A DNA stretch of 64,000 bases from Brevundimonas sp. LM2 (GCF_002002865.1 NZ_CP019508.1:2584501-2648500), one strand, 5' to 3'; counted from the stretch's first letter, positions 26,000-35,144 are shown. The notes: generated by a model from the sequence alone, not told the origin. Numbers and translations are program-made.

Positions 26000-27685
26000 T
26001 CACGCCGCTGGAAGCTCGACCCAGAAGGTCGCGCCGTGACCCAGCTCCGACTCGACTCCGATCGAGCCGCCCTGCAGCTCGATCAGCCCCTTGGCCAGGG
26101 CCAGGCCAATGCCATGCCCCTCGACCGCGCTGCGCTCGAGGCCCAGCCGGTTGAAGGGCTCGAATAGCTGGGCCTGTTTGTCGGCGCTCAAGCCGGGCCC
26201 CCGATCCACCACCTCGATGCGAACCCCGTCATAGACGCGGCGGGCGCGCAGAACGACCGTCCCGCCCCCGCCGGCGTATTTAACCGCATTGGTGGCCAGA
26301 TTGTCGACGACCTGGGCCAGACGCTGAGAGTCGGCGATGGCGACCAGGCCGTCGCCTTCACAGACCACGCTGATGATCAAGGACTGGGCCTCGGGTCGCA
26401 GCAGGGTGGCGTTGCGCACGTCTTCCAGAATGCCCCGCACATCGGTGGGGCGAAGTTCCACCTTCACCGCCCCGGACTCGGCCCGGGCGACGTCGAGCAG
26501 GTCGTGGGCCAGGGCCTCGACCTGACGCGCCGTCTTGACCAGCATCTGAGCCATCTCGATCTGTGTTTCCGTGACCGGCCCCAGCTTGCCGCTGGCCCAC
26601 AGCTCGCCGATGCCGATCACGCCACCGATCGGGCTCTTGATCTCATGGGCGACATTGGCCAGCAGCCGGGACTTGGCGGCCGAGGCCCGCTCCGCGCGCG
26701 CCTGCCCCGCCCGGGCGCGCGCGGACAGCCGGTCGCGCTCTTCCAGCAGCGACGCAATGAGAACGATCGGCAGGAAGCCGAACAGGATGGCGACCTGAAC
26801 CACCAGGGTCCGCTCGGCGTTGTCGGCGCTCACCAGCTGCGATGGCCCCACCCCGAGGGCGAGGGCGGCGACCGCGGCCACGGACACGACGATCAGCGCC
26901 GCCGTGACCCCGATCACCCTCAATCGCGCCGCGATCACGATCAGCACGGGGACGAGGGCGAAGATCAGCGGCAGGGTGCGGCTGAAGAACACCGCCAGGC
27001 ACAACAGGATCAGAAGAGCGAACAGCCCGACCGTCTCGGCCGCGCGCAAGGGGTTCAGCAAGGCCGCGATCTGTCGCCGCTCGAACGCCAGGACGAAGGG
27101 CGCGACAACGGCCAGGCCGAGCGTATGGCCCAGCCACCAGGTCCGGAAACTGACCAGGAAGGACTCCCCGGTCACCCCCAGAAGCATGGTGGCCACCATC
27201 AGGCTGGCGACGATCGGGGCCAGCACGGCGACAAAAAAGAGGAAGCGCCACGCGCCGCTGACGGTCGCCAGGTTCAATGTCGGCGCGAACCGGCGGGCCA
27301 GCGCCACCGCCGTCACGATCTCGATCATGTTGGCGAGGCTGAAGCCGAGCGCCAGGGTCGGGGGATTGCCGGCCAAAAACTGACCCGCAACGATCCCCAA
27401 GGCGATCAGGCCACCGAAACTCAGGTCGAAGCTCACGCCGCGACCGCTGCGCAGCCAGACACCGACCGCCAGCCCGTTCGCAGCCCACACCATGGCGACC
27501 ATTCCCGCCGTCCGCGCCGTCGTGATGGCCAGGATGACCAGCAGGGCCACCGCCAGCACCGTCAGCATCGGGGCCAGGGGCTGGGCGAACAGGCTGGCCG
27601 CCGTGGTGGCGGCCGGACGCGCGCCCGAGACGGGGGCCTCTTTCAGATCCAAATCGATCGCACCAAGAGCGCGGGCGGTGGGCAT
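26000..27685 (-). CDS. MASE1-domain sensor histidine kinase
   Basis: 561 residues. The N-terminal 300 residues form a MASE1-type multi-helix membrane sensor. It is followed by the phosphoacceptor H-box LLANVAHEIKSPIGGV and an HATPase domain with N-box DNLATNAVKYA, G1 DRGPGLS and G2 GHGIGLALAKGL. There is no receiver domain, and no response regulator is adjacent. It lies between thiE and cydAB on the same strand, so a role in oxygen or redox control of the oxidase is possible but unproven. Confidence 0.88.
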   Translation of the reverse strand: MPTARALGAIDLDLKEAPVSGARPAATTAASLFAQPLAPMLTVLAVALLVILAITTARTAGMVAMVWAANGLAVGVWLRSGRGVSFDLSFGGLIALGIVAGQFLAGNPPTLALGFSLANMIEIVTAVALARRFAPTLNLATVSGAWRFLFFVAVLAPIVASLMVATMLLGVTGESFLVSFRTWWLGHTLGLAVVAPFVLAFERRQIAALLNPLRAAETVGLFALLILLCLAVFFSRTLPLIFALVPVLIVIAARLRVIGVTAALIVVSVAAVAALALGVGPSQLVSADNAERTLVVQVAILFGFLPIVLIASLLEERDRLSARARAGQARAERASAAKSRLLANVAHEIKSPIGGVIGIGELWASGKLGPVTETQIEMAQMLVKTARQVEALAHDLLDVARAESGAVKVELRPTDVRGILEDVRNATLLRPEAQSLIISVVCEGDGLVAIADSQRLAQVVDNLATNAVKYAGGGGTVVLRARRVYDGVRIEVVDRGPGLSADKQAQLFEPFNRLGLERSAVEGHGIGLALAKGLIELQGGSIGVESELGHGATFWVELPAA

Positions 27686-27749
27686 GGGTTGGAACTCGGA
27701 CGGAAGGCGAACGCCACTGTAATCGCCCGCTTCCTAATATCCCCTGAAG

Positions 27750-28388
27750 TCATCGCCCGTTTGTAAAGATCGCGTTAAAGCTGCGAACCGCCTCGACCTC
27801 GCCCGATGGGTGTGCCCAGACCCCGCCGCTGACCGCCAGGAAGTCGGCCCCGGCCTCGACCAGAAGCCCGGCATTGTCGACCGTGATCCCCCCGATGGCG
27901 ACCGAGGGGACCTCCATCACCTCCTGCCAGATGGTCAGGATTTCCGGGTCGGGCCGGTGCGACGTCGCCTTCGTGGCGGTCGGGAAGAAGGCGCCGAACG
28001 CGACATAGTCGGCCCCGGCCTCAGCGGCCTCCATGGCCAGGTGGCGGCTGTCGTGACAGGTGGCCCCGATCATCGCGCCCTTGCCCATGATCCGCCGGGC
28101 CGAGGCGACCGAGGCGTCGTCCTGACCCACATGGACCCCGTCGCAGCCCGAGGCGGCCGCCAGATCGGGTCGGTCGTTCAGCAGCACAGCCACGCCACGG
28201 TCCTGGGCGATGGGGGCCAGACGCCGGACCGCCGCCTCGATCTCGGCGTCATCGGCCGGCTTGATCCGGATCTGCAGGGCCGCGACCGGACCGGCCTCCA
28301 GGGCGCGCGCCAGACGACCGGCGAAGGCGTCCAGGTCGGCGATCCGCGGCGGGGTGATGAGATACAGCTGGCAGGCGGGTGGGGTCAT
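27750..28388 (-). CDS. thiE: Thiamine phosphate synthase
   Basis: 212 residues from ATG 28388; the frame is open a further 18 bases. The TIM-barrel has the phosphate/pyrimidine motifs [20 protein letters not shown], a GATCHDSRH motif and GAFFPTATK. It couples HMP-pyrophosphate and the thiazole phosphate to make thiamine phosphate. No other thi genes are nearby and no TPP riboswitch was found upstream. The end is 64 bases before the kinase. Confidence 0.88.
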   Translation of the reverse strand: MTPPACQLYLITPPRIADLDAFAGRLARALEAGPVAALQIRIKPADDAEIEAAVRRLAPIAQDRGVAVLLNDRPDLAAASGCDGVHVGQDDASVASARRIMGKGAMIGATCHDSRHLAMEAAEAGADYVAFGAFFPTATKATSHRPDPEILTIWQEVMEVPSVAIGGITVDNAGLLVEAGADFLAVSGGVWAHPSGEVEAVRSFNAIFTNGR

Positions 28389-28507
28389 AGTCCCGAGGTG
28401 CGGCAACCGGATGCAGGGGTCAACCGCCGACCGCTCTTGCGAACGCGTTGCAATCGCCGAAGCGGCTGCTATAGAGAACCAGTCGCAACTGGCCAGGAAC
28501 GCCTGCC

Positions 28508-28693
28508 GTGTATGTCTGCAACTGCAATGGTCTTCGCCAACGCGATGTCGCCCGCGCGATCGAGGCGGGCGCGACCCGTCCGCGCGACGTGTTCCAGCGC
28601 AACCAATGCACGGCGCAGTGTGCTAAATGCGTCTGCGAGATGCGCCAGATGATTCACGACAGCCGCGAAGCCTTCGCCCTGGCCGCCGAATAG
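28508..28693 (+). CDS. bfd: Bacterioferritin-associated ferredoxin
   Basis: 61 residues from GTG 28508, with AGGA nine bases upstream. The [2Fe-2S] ligands are CNC near the N-terminus and CAKC about 35 residues later, as in Bfd. Bfd donates electrons to bacterioferritin so that stored iron can be released. A -10-like TATAGA lies about 35 bases upstream. A TTGC-N9-GCAA inverted sequence at 28437-28453 is a possible iron-regulator site. It is upstream of bfr, as usual. Confidence 0.9.
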   Translation: MYVCNCNGLRQRDVARAIEAGATRPRDVFQRNQCTAQCAKCVCEMRQMIHDSREAFALAAE

Positions 28694-28723
28694 TTTGGCC
28701 CGGCCACACGAAGGACGACGACC

Positions 28724-29224
28724 ATGAAGGGCGACCCCGCGATCATCCGCACGCTGAACGCCGTGCTGACCAACGAACTGACGGCCGTGAACCAGTACTT
28801 CCTGCATGCCCGCATGTTCGAAAGCTGGGGCCTGAAGCATATGGGCCAGATCATCTACGACGAATCGATCGGCGAGATGAAACACGCCGACAAGCTGATC
28901 AAGCGGATCCTGTTCCTCGACGGGCTGCCGAACCTGCAGGACCTGCACAAGCTCAAGATCGGCGAGACCGCGATCGAATGCCTGGGGGCCGACCTGCAGC
29001 TGGAGCTCGGCGGACGCGACACGCAGCTGGCCGGCATCGCCCAGTGCGAGGCGACTTCGGACTATGTCAGCCGCCAAATCCTGATGGAAATCCTGTCGGA
29101 CACCGAGGAGCACATCGACTTCCTCGAGGCCCAGTTCAAGCTGATCGAACAGCTGGGCGAGGCCAACTACCTGCAGTCGGCCATGACCGAGATCGCCCCG
29201 GACAAGTCCGCCACCGGCAATTGA
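28724..29224 (+). CDS. bfr: Bacterioferritin
   Basis: 166 residues, the usual size. The ferritin-like bundle has the ferroxidase residues ELTAVNQYFLHARMFESWG and the second EXXH in ESIGEMKHADKLI; a methionine lies near the position that normally binds haem between subunits. It forms a 24-mer that stores iron. The start is 30 bases after bfd, on the same strand. It converges on an ABC permease with four bases between stops. Confidence 0.94.
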   Translation: MKGDPAIIRTLNAVLTNELTAVNQYFLHARMFESWGLKHMGQIIYDESIGEMKHADKLIKRILFLDGLPNLQDLHKLKIGETAIECLGADLQLELGGRDTQLAGIAQCEATSDYVSRQILMEILSDTEEHIDFLEAQFKLIEQLGEANYLQSAMTEIAPDKSATGN

Positions 29225-29228
29225 CGGG

Positions 29229-29954
29229 CTAAAGCACCTCGCGCCGGCCGAGGTGGGCGACCGCGGCGATCAGCACGACAAGCCCCACCCCGCAGCCCAG
29301 GCCCAAGACGGTCTGGGCCCGCCAGGCTTCGGTCGCCAGCACATTGATCGGCATCTGCCAGGGGAAGAACACCCCCTGTTTGGCGGAGGTCGCCACCACC
29401 GAGAAGAAGGTCCCGCCGATGCCCACGGCCAGGGCGGGCACGAAGCTCGAGAACCGCAGGGCGATCCAGAACTGGATGGCGACCATCAGCAGGGCGGCCA
29501 ACAGCACCTTGCCCAGCAGGACCGCTTGGGCGAACGGATCGAAGACCCCGCTCGGCGCCAGAACCGGCTTGAGCGTCGCCGCCAGGGTCACGGCGCCGCA
29601 GGTCAGCAGCAGGTTCAACAGGCTCATCGCGGCGATCATCGCCAGCACGCACAGAGCCTTGGCGGCATAAATCTGCCAGCGCGGCACCGGCAGGGCCCGC
29701 AGGTGGTCCCAGGCGCGCGGGCCATGCTCCATGTGGGCGACCAGGGCGGTCAGGGCCGTCACGCTCATCGGCAGCATGAAGAAGGCCCAGATGGCGGCCG
29801 AACCCTGGGTGTACATCTCCCAAGGCTGCGGTTCCTCGCCCCGCAGCATGTTGAAGAACAGGAAGATGGCGATCAGCGTCGGCGCGGCCAGGGCCAGGAC
29901 GGCGGCCAGCGACCGGTTCAGCTTGCGGGCTTCGACGGACAGGACGGCGAGCAT
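29229..29954 (-). CDS. ABC-2 type transporter permease
   Basis: 241 residues with about six membrane helices, an ABC-2 permease of the sort found with lantibiotic or bacitracin-type exporters (early EARKLNRSLAAVLALAAPT, then a conserved MYTQGSAAIWAFFMLP). Its ATG overlaps the stop of the ATPase gene by one base. Substrate unknown. Confidence 0.8.
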   Translation of the reverse strand: MLAVLSVEARKLNRSLAAVLALAAPTLIAIFLFFNMLRGEEPQPWEMYTQGSAAIWAFFMLPMSVTALTALVAHMEHGPRAWDHLRALPVPRWQIYAAKALCVLAMIAAMSLLNLLLTCGAVTLAATLKPVLAPSGVFDPFAQAVLLGKVLLAALLMVAIQFWIALRFSSFVPALAVGIGGTFFSVVATSAKQGVFFPWQMPINVLATEAWRAQTVLGLGCGVGLVVLIAAVAHLGRREVL

Positions 29955-30889
29955 CAGACGGTCTCCGGGGCATTGGCGGCGGACGGCGTGACGCCGCGAT
30001 ACAGGCTCTCCAGCGAGGGCGTGCGGGCCCCGATGGCGAAAACCGCGACGCCGGCCTCGACCAGGTCGCGGTTCAGGCCGGCGATCGCCGCGTCATGGTC
30101 GGCCCCCGGCCTCAGCCGCGCCACCAGACCGGTCGCGTCCTGGCTCAGCGTCAGGTCGTGACGGCGCAGCACACCCCGAGCCCGCTCGACATCGTCGACC
30201 CGCAGACCGATCTCGGGGGCCAGGTCCGCCTTCAGCCGCGCCAGCTCGCCCTCCAGCACCAGACGGCCTTCGTGGACGATGCCGATATGGGTCGCGGTCT
30301 GTTCGATCTCGCCCAGCAGGTGGCTGGACAGCAGCACCGTGGCCCCGGCGCGGTCCGGCAGGGCCTTGAGGAACCGGCGCATGTCGGCGATCCCGTCGGG
30401 GTCTAGACCATTGGTCGGCTCGTCCAGCACCAGCACCGGCGGCGCCCCCAGCATCGCTCGGGCAAGGCCCAGCCGCTGACACATGCCCAGCGAATAGTCC
30501 GACACCCGCCGCCGGGCATTGTCGGTCAGGTCGACCACCTCCAGCACCCGGTCGATCTCGGGGGGCGGCAGGCCCAGCAGGGCCCGGGTCAGGTCCAGGT
30601 TTTCCCGCCCGGTCAGGTGCCCGTAGAAGCCGTGCGCCTCCAGCAGGGAGCCGACCTTGCGCGCCGCCCCGATCCGGTCGCAGGTCACGTCGATGCCGCA
30701 CAGCCGCGCCGAACCGGCGCTGGGCTTAAGCAGGCCCAGCAACATCTTCAGCGTCGTCGTCTTGCCCGCCCCGTTGCGGCCCAGGAAGCCATAGACCGCC
30801 CGTTCCGGCGCGGTCATCGACACCGCGTCGACCGCCAGATGACGCCCGAAGCGCCGCGTCAGCCCCTCCGTCTCGATCGCCGCCACCAT
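29954..30889 (-). CDS. ABC transporter ATP-binding protein
   Basis: 311 residues. It has Walker A GRNGAGKTT, a signature region SDYSLGMCQRLGLARAML in which the usual LSGGQ is relaxed to YSLGM, Walker B VLVLDEPTNGLD and switch histidine LLSSHLLGE. The C-terminal extension is typical of BcrA-like ABC-2 ATPases. It drives the adjacent permease. The promoter is in the 90-base gap shared with the DUF2975 gene. Confidence 0.88.
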   Translation of the reverse strand: MVAAIETEGLTRRFGRHLAVDAVSMTAPERAVYGFLGRNGAGKTTTLKMLLGLLKPSAGSARLCGIDVTCDRIGAARKVGSLLEAHGFYGHLTGRENLDLTRALLGLPPPEIDRVLEVVDLTDNARRRVSDYSLGMCQRLGLARAMLGAPPVLVLDEPTNGLDPDGIADMRRFLKALPDRAGATVLLSSHLLGEIEQTATHIGIVHEGRLVLEGELARLKADLAPEIGLRVDDVERARGVLRRHDLTLSQDATGLVARLRPGADHDAAIAGLNRDLVEAGVAVFAIGARTPSLESLYRGVTPSAANAPETV

Positions 30890-30906
30890 CTGAACCGCCC
30901 CTGACG

Positions 30907-30948
30907 TTTAAGTCTGACATCAAGTTGCAAAGGGTGCGTCTTTAAGTC
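30907..30948. promoter_or_regulatory. Paired TTTAAGTC repeats in the divergent promoter
   Basis: TTTAAGTC occurs at 30907-30914 and 30941-30948, direct repeats 34 bases apart, in the gap between the ABC operon and the DUF2975-HTH pair. They are natural candidates for the binding site of the HTH protein encoded at 31486. Confidence 0.4.
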
Positions 30949-30979
30949 AAGATTAAAGAAAAGACAGGATATTCCGCCC

Positions 30980-31486
30980 ATGCCGACCGACGACCTCGCC
31001 CGATTCCGCCGTCTGTGCGGGCAGTTCCGCTGGCTGGCCGTGTTCATGGTCTGCAGCGTGGGCGCAGTGCTGGCCCTGATGTTCGTGGTGGCTCCGGCGG
31101 TCTCGGCGGCACGCGGAACCTTTGCCCCCGGGGTCGCCCCTATCCGTTTCCTTGAGAAGGTGATCTGGGCCACGCCCAACATCTTCTATCTCTATGCGGT
31201 CTGGTCGATCGGCTCGGCGCTGGGCGCGGTCTCGCGGGGCCGGCTGATCCAGCCCGTTCTGGCGCGCGCCCTGCGTCACGTCGGCATCGCCCTGGGTCTC
31301 GGCGGCCTTCTCAGCGTGTTCGGCATCACCAACATCTCGCGCCTGATCGGCGGCGAGCAGGGCAGCTTCGGCTATTTCGACGTGGCCGGCATGACCCTGG
31401 GCATGATCGGCGGGGCGCTGTTCCTGCTGGGCCGGATCGTGGACCAGGCCGACCGCATCCAGGCCGAGCTGGACGAGATGATCTGA
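30980..31486 (+). CDS. DUF2975 membrane protein
   Basis: 168 residues with four membrane segments. It matches DUF2975, a family almost always followed by a small Cro/CI-type regulator, as here (the stop and next start share one base, TGATG). The function is unknown; the pairing suggests membrane-to-DNA signalling. Confidence 0.8.
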   Translation: MPTDDLARFRRLCGQFRWLAVFMVCSVGAVLALMFVVAPAVSAARGTFAPGVAPIRFLEKVIWATPNIFYLYAVWSIGSALGAVSRGRLIQPVLARALRHVGIALGLGGLLSVFGITNISRLIGGEQGSFGYFDVAGMTLGMIGGALFLLGRIVDQADRIQAELDEMI

Positions 31487-31731
31487 TGCCGGTCCGCGTG
31501 ACGCTGGACGCCCTGATCGTCGCCCGCGGCCTGAAGGCCCGCGACCTGGCCGCCGAGGTGGGGATCAGCGAGACCCAGCTGTCCCTGTTCCGCTCCGGCA
31601 AGGTCAAGGGCATCCGCTTCTCGACCCTGGCCCGGATGTGCGCCGTCCTGGGCTGCCGGCCCGGCGACCTGCTGGACTACGACGCCGATCCGGCGGACAT
31701 GATCCGCGTCGGCGACGAAGACGCCGGCTGA
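31486..31731 (+). CDS. Cro/CI-type HTH regulator (YozG-like)
   Basis: 81 residues. The helix-turn-helix (LKARDLAAEVGISETQLSLF, then ISFSTLARMCAVLGC-type sequence) is of the short Xre type paired with DUF2975 proteins. It is translationally coupled to the upstream gene. The TTTAAGTC repeats ahead of the pair may be its operator. Confidence 0.85.
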   Translation: MPVRVTLDALIVARGLKARDLAAEVGISETQLSLFRSGKVKGIRFSTLARMCAVLGCRPGDLLDYDADPADMIRVGDEDAG

Positions 31732-31734
31732 TCT

Positions 31735-31759
31735 GGAACCCGTCCGCTCGCCGCCCATT
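31735..31759 (+). promoter_or_regulatory. Candidate EcfG-type general-stress promoter
   Basis: GGAAC at 31735-31739 and CATT at 31756-31759 are 16 bases apart. The alphaproteobacterial EcfG (SigT) consensus is GGAAC-N16/17-CGTT, so the -10 has one mismatch. The next gene starts at 31784, a suitable distance. Confidence 0.4.
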
Positions 31760-31783
31760 TCGCTCACGCTGAGGGAGCCTGCC

Positions 31784-32341
31784 ATGACCGATATCGAAGA
31801 GACCCTGGACGACGTCCGCGAGGCCGCCGCCGACTTCCTGAACGCCGGCGAGCGCAGCCCGGGCCACGTGGCTCTGGGCGTGGCGATCACGGTCGGCTTT
31901 GCCCTGGTGGCGACGGCCCTGGCCACGGGCGCGGTCCGTCCGGCCCGGCGCACTTTGGCCCAGGCCCGCGACGGACACGCCGCCGTGGCCGAGCGCCCGC
32001 GCGGCGCCTTCAGCCTGGTCCTGCCCGCCGTCTTCTCGGCCACCACCCTGTCGGCCGTGCGGGTCTGGAACGCCCCGGCGCGACCCGAACGGACCAGCGC
32101 CATGGTCCTGTGGGCCGGAGCCCAGGCCATCAACGCCCTGTGGATCGCCCTGCGTCCCGCCAGCCGCGGCATGCAGATCGCCGCCGCCATGACCTCGGCC
32201 GGCCTGGCCGCCGCATTCGCCCACGAGGCCCGCAAGCTGGACCCCGCCGCCGGCAAGCTGGCGAACCCCACGGCGCGCGGGGTCTCCTTCGCCAACCTGC
32301 TGGGCCGCAAGGCCGGCGTGGACCAGCCCACGGTGCACTGA
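31784..32341 (+). CDS. Small multi-pass membrane protein, weakly TspO-like
   Basis: 185 residues with three to five hydrophobic segments. AVRVWNAP and AGAQAINALWIALRP recall TspO/MBR proteins (which have a RVW and an N-x-LW-type motif), but other TspO features are missing, so only weak resemblance is claimed. GAGGGAG lies shortly before ATG 31784. A GGAAC-type promoter precedes it, which would make it a general-stress gene. Confidence 0.55.
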   Translation: MTDIEETLDDVREAAADFLNAGERSPGHVALGVAITVGFALVATALATGAVRPARRTLAQARDGHAAVAERPRGAFSLVLPAVFSATTLSAVRVWNAPARPERTSAMVLWAGAQAINALWIALRPASRGMQIAAAMTSAGLAAAFAHEARKLDPAAGKLANPTARGVSFANLLGRKAGVDQPTVH

Positions 32342-32433
32342 CCCCGGCTGCTTGCCCTTGAGACCGGCTTCCTCTACGGGTCACGCCCACTTTCGCGCGC
32401 CTGTTCGGCTGCGCCTCAAACCCCAGTGATCCC

Positions 32434-33003
32434 ATGGCGAAAATCAACGGCAACACCATCAAGCCCGGCATGGTGATCGAGCACAACAAGGGCCTGTGGG
32501 TCGTCACCAAGGCCAGCCACGTCAAGCCCGGCAAGGGCGGGGCCTTCGCCAACGTCGAGGCCAAGAACCTCGAGACCGGCAACAAGCTGAACGAACGCTT
32601 CCGCTCGGAAGACAAGGTCGAGCGCGTGACGCTGGAACAGAAGGAGTTCTCCTATCTGTACGAACAGGGCGACGCCCTGGTGTTCATGGATGACGCCACC
32701 TACGAACAGACCGAGCTGCAGAAGGACTGGGTCGGCGAGGATCGCGTCGCCTATCTGCAGGACGGCATGAAGGTCACGATCGAGATGCACGAGGACCGGC
32801 CCATCGGCCTGTCTCTGCCCGAACAGGTCACGCTGGAAGTCGTCGAGACCGAGCCGACCGTGAAGGGCCAGACGGCTTCCTCCTCCTACAAGCCCGCCAA
32901 GGCCAACAACGGCGTCCGCATCATGATCCCGCCCTACATGGGCGTGGGCGAGCGCATCGTCGTCGACACCTCCACCGGCGAATACGTCCGCCGCGCTGAG
33001 TAG
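32434..33003 (+). CDS. efp: Elongation factor P
   Basis: 189 residues, standard length. The N-terminal KOW-like domain has [17 protein letters not shown], in which the lysine after PG is the residue that is modified in many bacteria; two OB-fold domains follow. EF-P relieves ribosome stalling at poly-proline. A perfect 15-base hairpin follows the stop codon. No modification enzyme gene is nearby. Confidence 0.94.
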   Translation: MAKINGNTIKPGMVIEHNKGLWVVTKASHVKPGKGGAFANVEAKNLETGNKLNERFRSEDKVERVTLEQKEFSYLYEQGDALVFMDDATYEQTELQKDWVGEDRVAYLQDGMKVTIEMHEDRPIGLSLPEQVTLEVVETEPTVKGQTASSSYKPAKANNGVRIMIPPYMGVGERIVVDTSTGEYVRRAE

Positions 33004-33018
33004 AGGACTTAGTGAGTA

Positions 33019-33054
33019 GGGCTTAGGGCTTAGTCGCCTCTAAGCCCTAAGCCC
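33019..33054. repeat. Perfect 15-base hairpin after efp
   Basis: GGGCTTAGGGCTTAG (33019-33033) and its reverse complement (33040-33054) flank a 6-base loop. CTTAG also repeats inside each arm and just before the hairpin. No T-run follows, so it may not be a standard intrinsic terminator, but it could end efp transcription or stabilise its 3' end. Confidence 0.6.
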
Positions 33055-33130
33055 CAAGACCTACCCCCTTGAACTTCTCCGTCTGTCCGGGCTGACCGCC
33101 TTTTCAGGATCTGCGGACCAGGAGCTTCCC

Positions 33131-33934
33131 ATGGCCCTCGCCTCCGCCCTCGTTTCCGTCATGATCGACGCGGTCCGCAAGACCGCCCGCCCGATGCTGC
33201 GCGACTTCGGCGAGGTGGCGCACCTGCAGGTGTCGCGCAAAGGCCCCGGCGACTTCGTCACCGCCGCCGACATCAAGGCCGAGGACACTCTCTACGAACT
33301 GCTGATGAAGGCCCGCCCCGGCTACGGCTTCCTGGGCGAGGAGCGCGGCATGATCGAGGGGACAGACAAGTCCCACACCTGGATCGTCGACCCGATCGAC
33401 GGCACCACCAACTTCATGCACGCCATGCCCCATTTCGCCATCACCGTGGGGCTGCAGCGCTATGCGCCCGACGGCTCGTCCGAGATCGTCGCCGGCGTCA
33501 CCTACAACCCGATCATGAACGAGCTGTTCTGGGCCGAAAAAGGCAAGGGCTGCTATCTGAACGACACCCGCATCCGCGTCGCCGGGCGGCGTGACCTGTC
33601 CGAAAGCCTGATCGCCACCGGCCTGCCCTTCATCGGCAAGTCGGGCCACGCCCAGTCGATCAAGGACATCCATGCCATCGGCCAGCGCGTCGCCGGCATC
33701 CGCCGCCTGGGCTCGGCCGCCCTGGACTTCGCCTGGGTCGCCTGCGGTCGCTACGACGCCTATTACGAGCGCAACCTGAAGCCCTGGGACGTGGCAGCGG
33801 GCATCCTGTTCGTCACCGAGGCCGGCGGCATCGTCACCACCATCGACCTCGACGGCGACCCCAAGACAGGCGTCTCTATCCTGGCCACCAATCCCGAACT
33901 GCATCCGCAACTGACGAAGGTGTTGCGGGGGTAG
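33131..33934 (+). CDS. Inositol-monophosphatase family protein (SuhB-like)
   Basis: 267 residues with the full metal-site set: FLGEERGM, IVDPIDGTTNFMH and WDVAAGILFVTEAGG. The family hydrolyses phosphomonoesters such as inositol phosphate; SuhB itself also has a role in rRNA transcription. It follows efp by 127 bases. The gene has its own SD-like sequence AGGAGC before ATG 33131. Confidence 0.88.
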   Translation: MALASALVSVMIDAVRKTARPMLRDFGEVAHLQVSRKGPGDFVTAADIKAEDTLYELLMKARPGYGFLGEERGMIEGTDKSHTWIVDPIDGTTNFMHAMPHFAITVGLQRYAPDGSSEIVAGVTYNPIMNELFWAEKGKGCYLNDTRIRVAGRRDLSESLIATGLPFIGKSGHAQSIKDIHAIGQRVAGIRRLGSAALDFAWVACGRYDAYYERNLKPWDVAAGILFVTEAGGIVTTIDLDGDPKTGVSILATNPELHPQLTKVLRG

Positions 33935-33942
33935 GCACGACC

Positions 33943-34082
33943 TTCTCCCTCCCCTTTATGGGGAGGGACAGCGCAGCGCAGCGGAGCCCGGGTGGGGCCG
34001 TGCGAAGGGTGCGCACTCACAACACAGCCCCACCCGGCCTCGCCTACGGCTCGGCGTCCCTCCCCATGAAGGGGAGGGAGAA
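33943..34082. repeat. Nested inverted-repeat element, copy 2
   Basis: Outer arms of 26 bases (33943-33968 and 34057-34082) match at 25 positions and begin TTCTCCCTCCCC. An inner perfect 11-base pair is CCGGGTGGGGC (33988-33998) and GCCCCACCCGG (34027-34037). Plan, length and outer ends match copy 1 at 19121-19268, while the centre differs. It lies in the gap before the GDPD gene. Confidence 0.75.
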
Positions 34083-34124
34083 CCCCGTCATCCACCCGTC
34101 ATGCCCCTCCCCTAGCCTCCCGGC

Positions 34125-35144
34125 ATGATCCGGATCATCCTCGCGGCCCTGATGCTCGTCGCCAGCTCCGCCGCCGCCCAGACCCCGCCCCACCCTCTGG
34201 TGATCGCCCACCGCGGGGCCTCCGGCGAGCGCCCCGAACACACCCGCGCCGCCTATGAGCTGGCCATCGACCAGGGGGCGGACGTCATCGAGCCGGACCT
34301 CGTCATCAGCAAGGACGGCCAGCTCATCGTCCGGCACGAGAACGAAATCTCCGGCACGACCAACGTCGCCGACCACCCAGAGTTCGCGGACCGGCGCACG
34401 ACCCGGACCATCGACGGCGTATCGACTACCGGCTGGTTCACCGAGGACTTCACCCTGGCCGAGCTGCAGACCCTTAGGGCCCGCGAACGCCTGCCGACGC
34501 TGCGCCCCGGCAACACCGCCTTCGCCGACGAGACGATCCTGACCTTCCAGGCGGTCGTCGACATCGCCCGCGCCGCCACCGCCCGGACCGGCCGAACCAT
34601 CGGCGTCGCCCCAGAGCTGAAACACCCGACCTATTTCGCCGCGATCGGCCTTCCGCTTGAGCCGCCCTTCCTCGAGGCGCTGCGCACCAACGCCCTGATG
34701 GCCGCCGACAGCCCCATCATGGTCCAGTGTTTCGAGATCGAGTGCCTGCGGACCCTGAACGCCCAGACCGACGCGCCCTTGGTGCAACTGATGTCGCTCT
34801 CCGACGGCCCCGCCGACCATCCGGAGCGGACCTACGCCGCCATGGCCACGCCCGAGGGCCTGGCCGAGATCGCGACCTATGCCGATGCGATCGGGGTCGA
34901 GACGGCGATGATCCTGCCGCGCACGCCCCAAGGCACCGCCGGCACGCCGACGACCCTGGTCGTCGACGCCCATGCCGCTGGGCTGAAGGTCGTCGCCTGG
35001 ACCTTCCGCGCGGAGGACGTCTTCGTCCCCATCGACTATCGCGGTGACCTGACAGGGTGGATCCGTCGGTTCTATGCCCTGGGCGTCGACGCCGTGTTCA
35101 GCGACTTCCCGGGCGTGGCGGTCGCGGCGCGGACCGCCCCCTAG
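34125..35144 (+). CDS. Periplasmic glycerophosphodiester phosphodiesterase
   Basis: 339 residues. A signal peptide (MIRIILAALMLVASSAAAQ) precedes the GDPD TIM-barrel, with the catalytic and metal motifs IAHRGASGERPEHT and DVIEPDLVISKDG, and a histidine in IVRHENE. It splits glycerophosphodiesters into alcohol and glycerol-3-phosphate in the periplasm, like GlpQ. Its stop overlaps the stop of the convergent neighbour by four bases. Confidence 0.9.
   Translation: MIRIILAALMLVASSAAAQTPPHPLVIAHRGASGERPEHTRAAYELAIDQGADVIEPDLVISKDGQLIVRHENEISGTTNVADHPEFADRRTTRTIDGVSTTGWFTEDFTLAELQTLRARERLPTLRPGNTAFADETILTFQAVVDIARAATARTGRTIGVAPELKHPTYFAAIGLPLEPPFLEALRTNALMAADSPIMVQCFEIECLRTLNAQTDAPLVQLMSLSDGPADHPERTYAAMATPEGLAEIATYADAIGVETAMILPRTPQGTAGTPTTLVVDAHAAGLKVVAWTFRAEDVFVPIDYRGDLTGWIRRFYALGVDAVFSDFPGVAVAARTAP

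Noticed and set aside
28389..28507. TPP riboswitch before thiE
   Set aside because: No CTGAGA-type core or matching stem was found in the leader.
31784..32341. Calling the small membrane protein TspO
   Set aside because: Only two short motifs agree and the rest of the family pattern is missing, so the name would be overclaiming.
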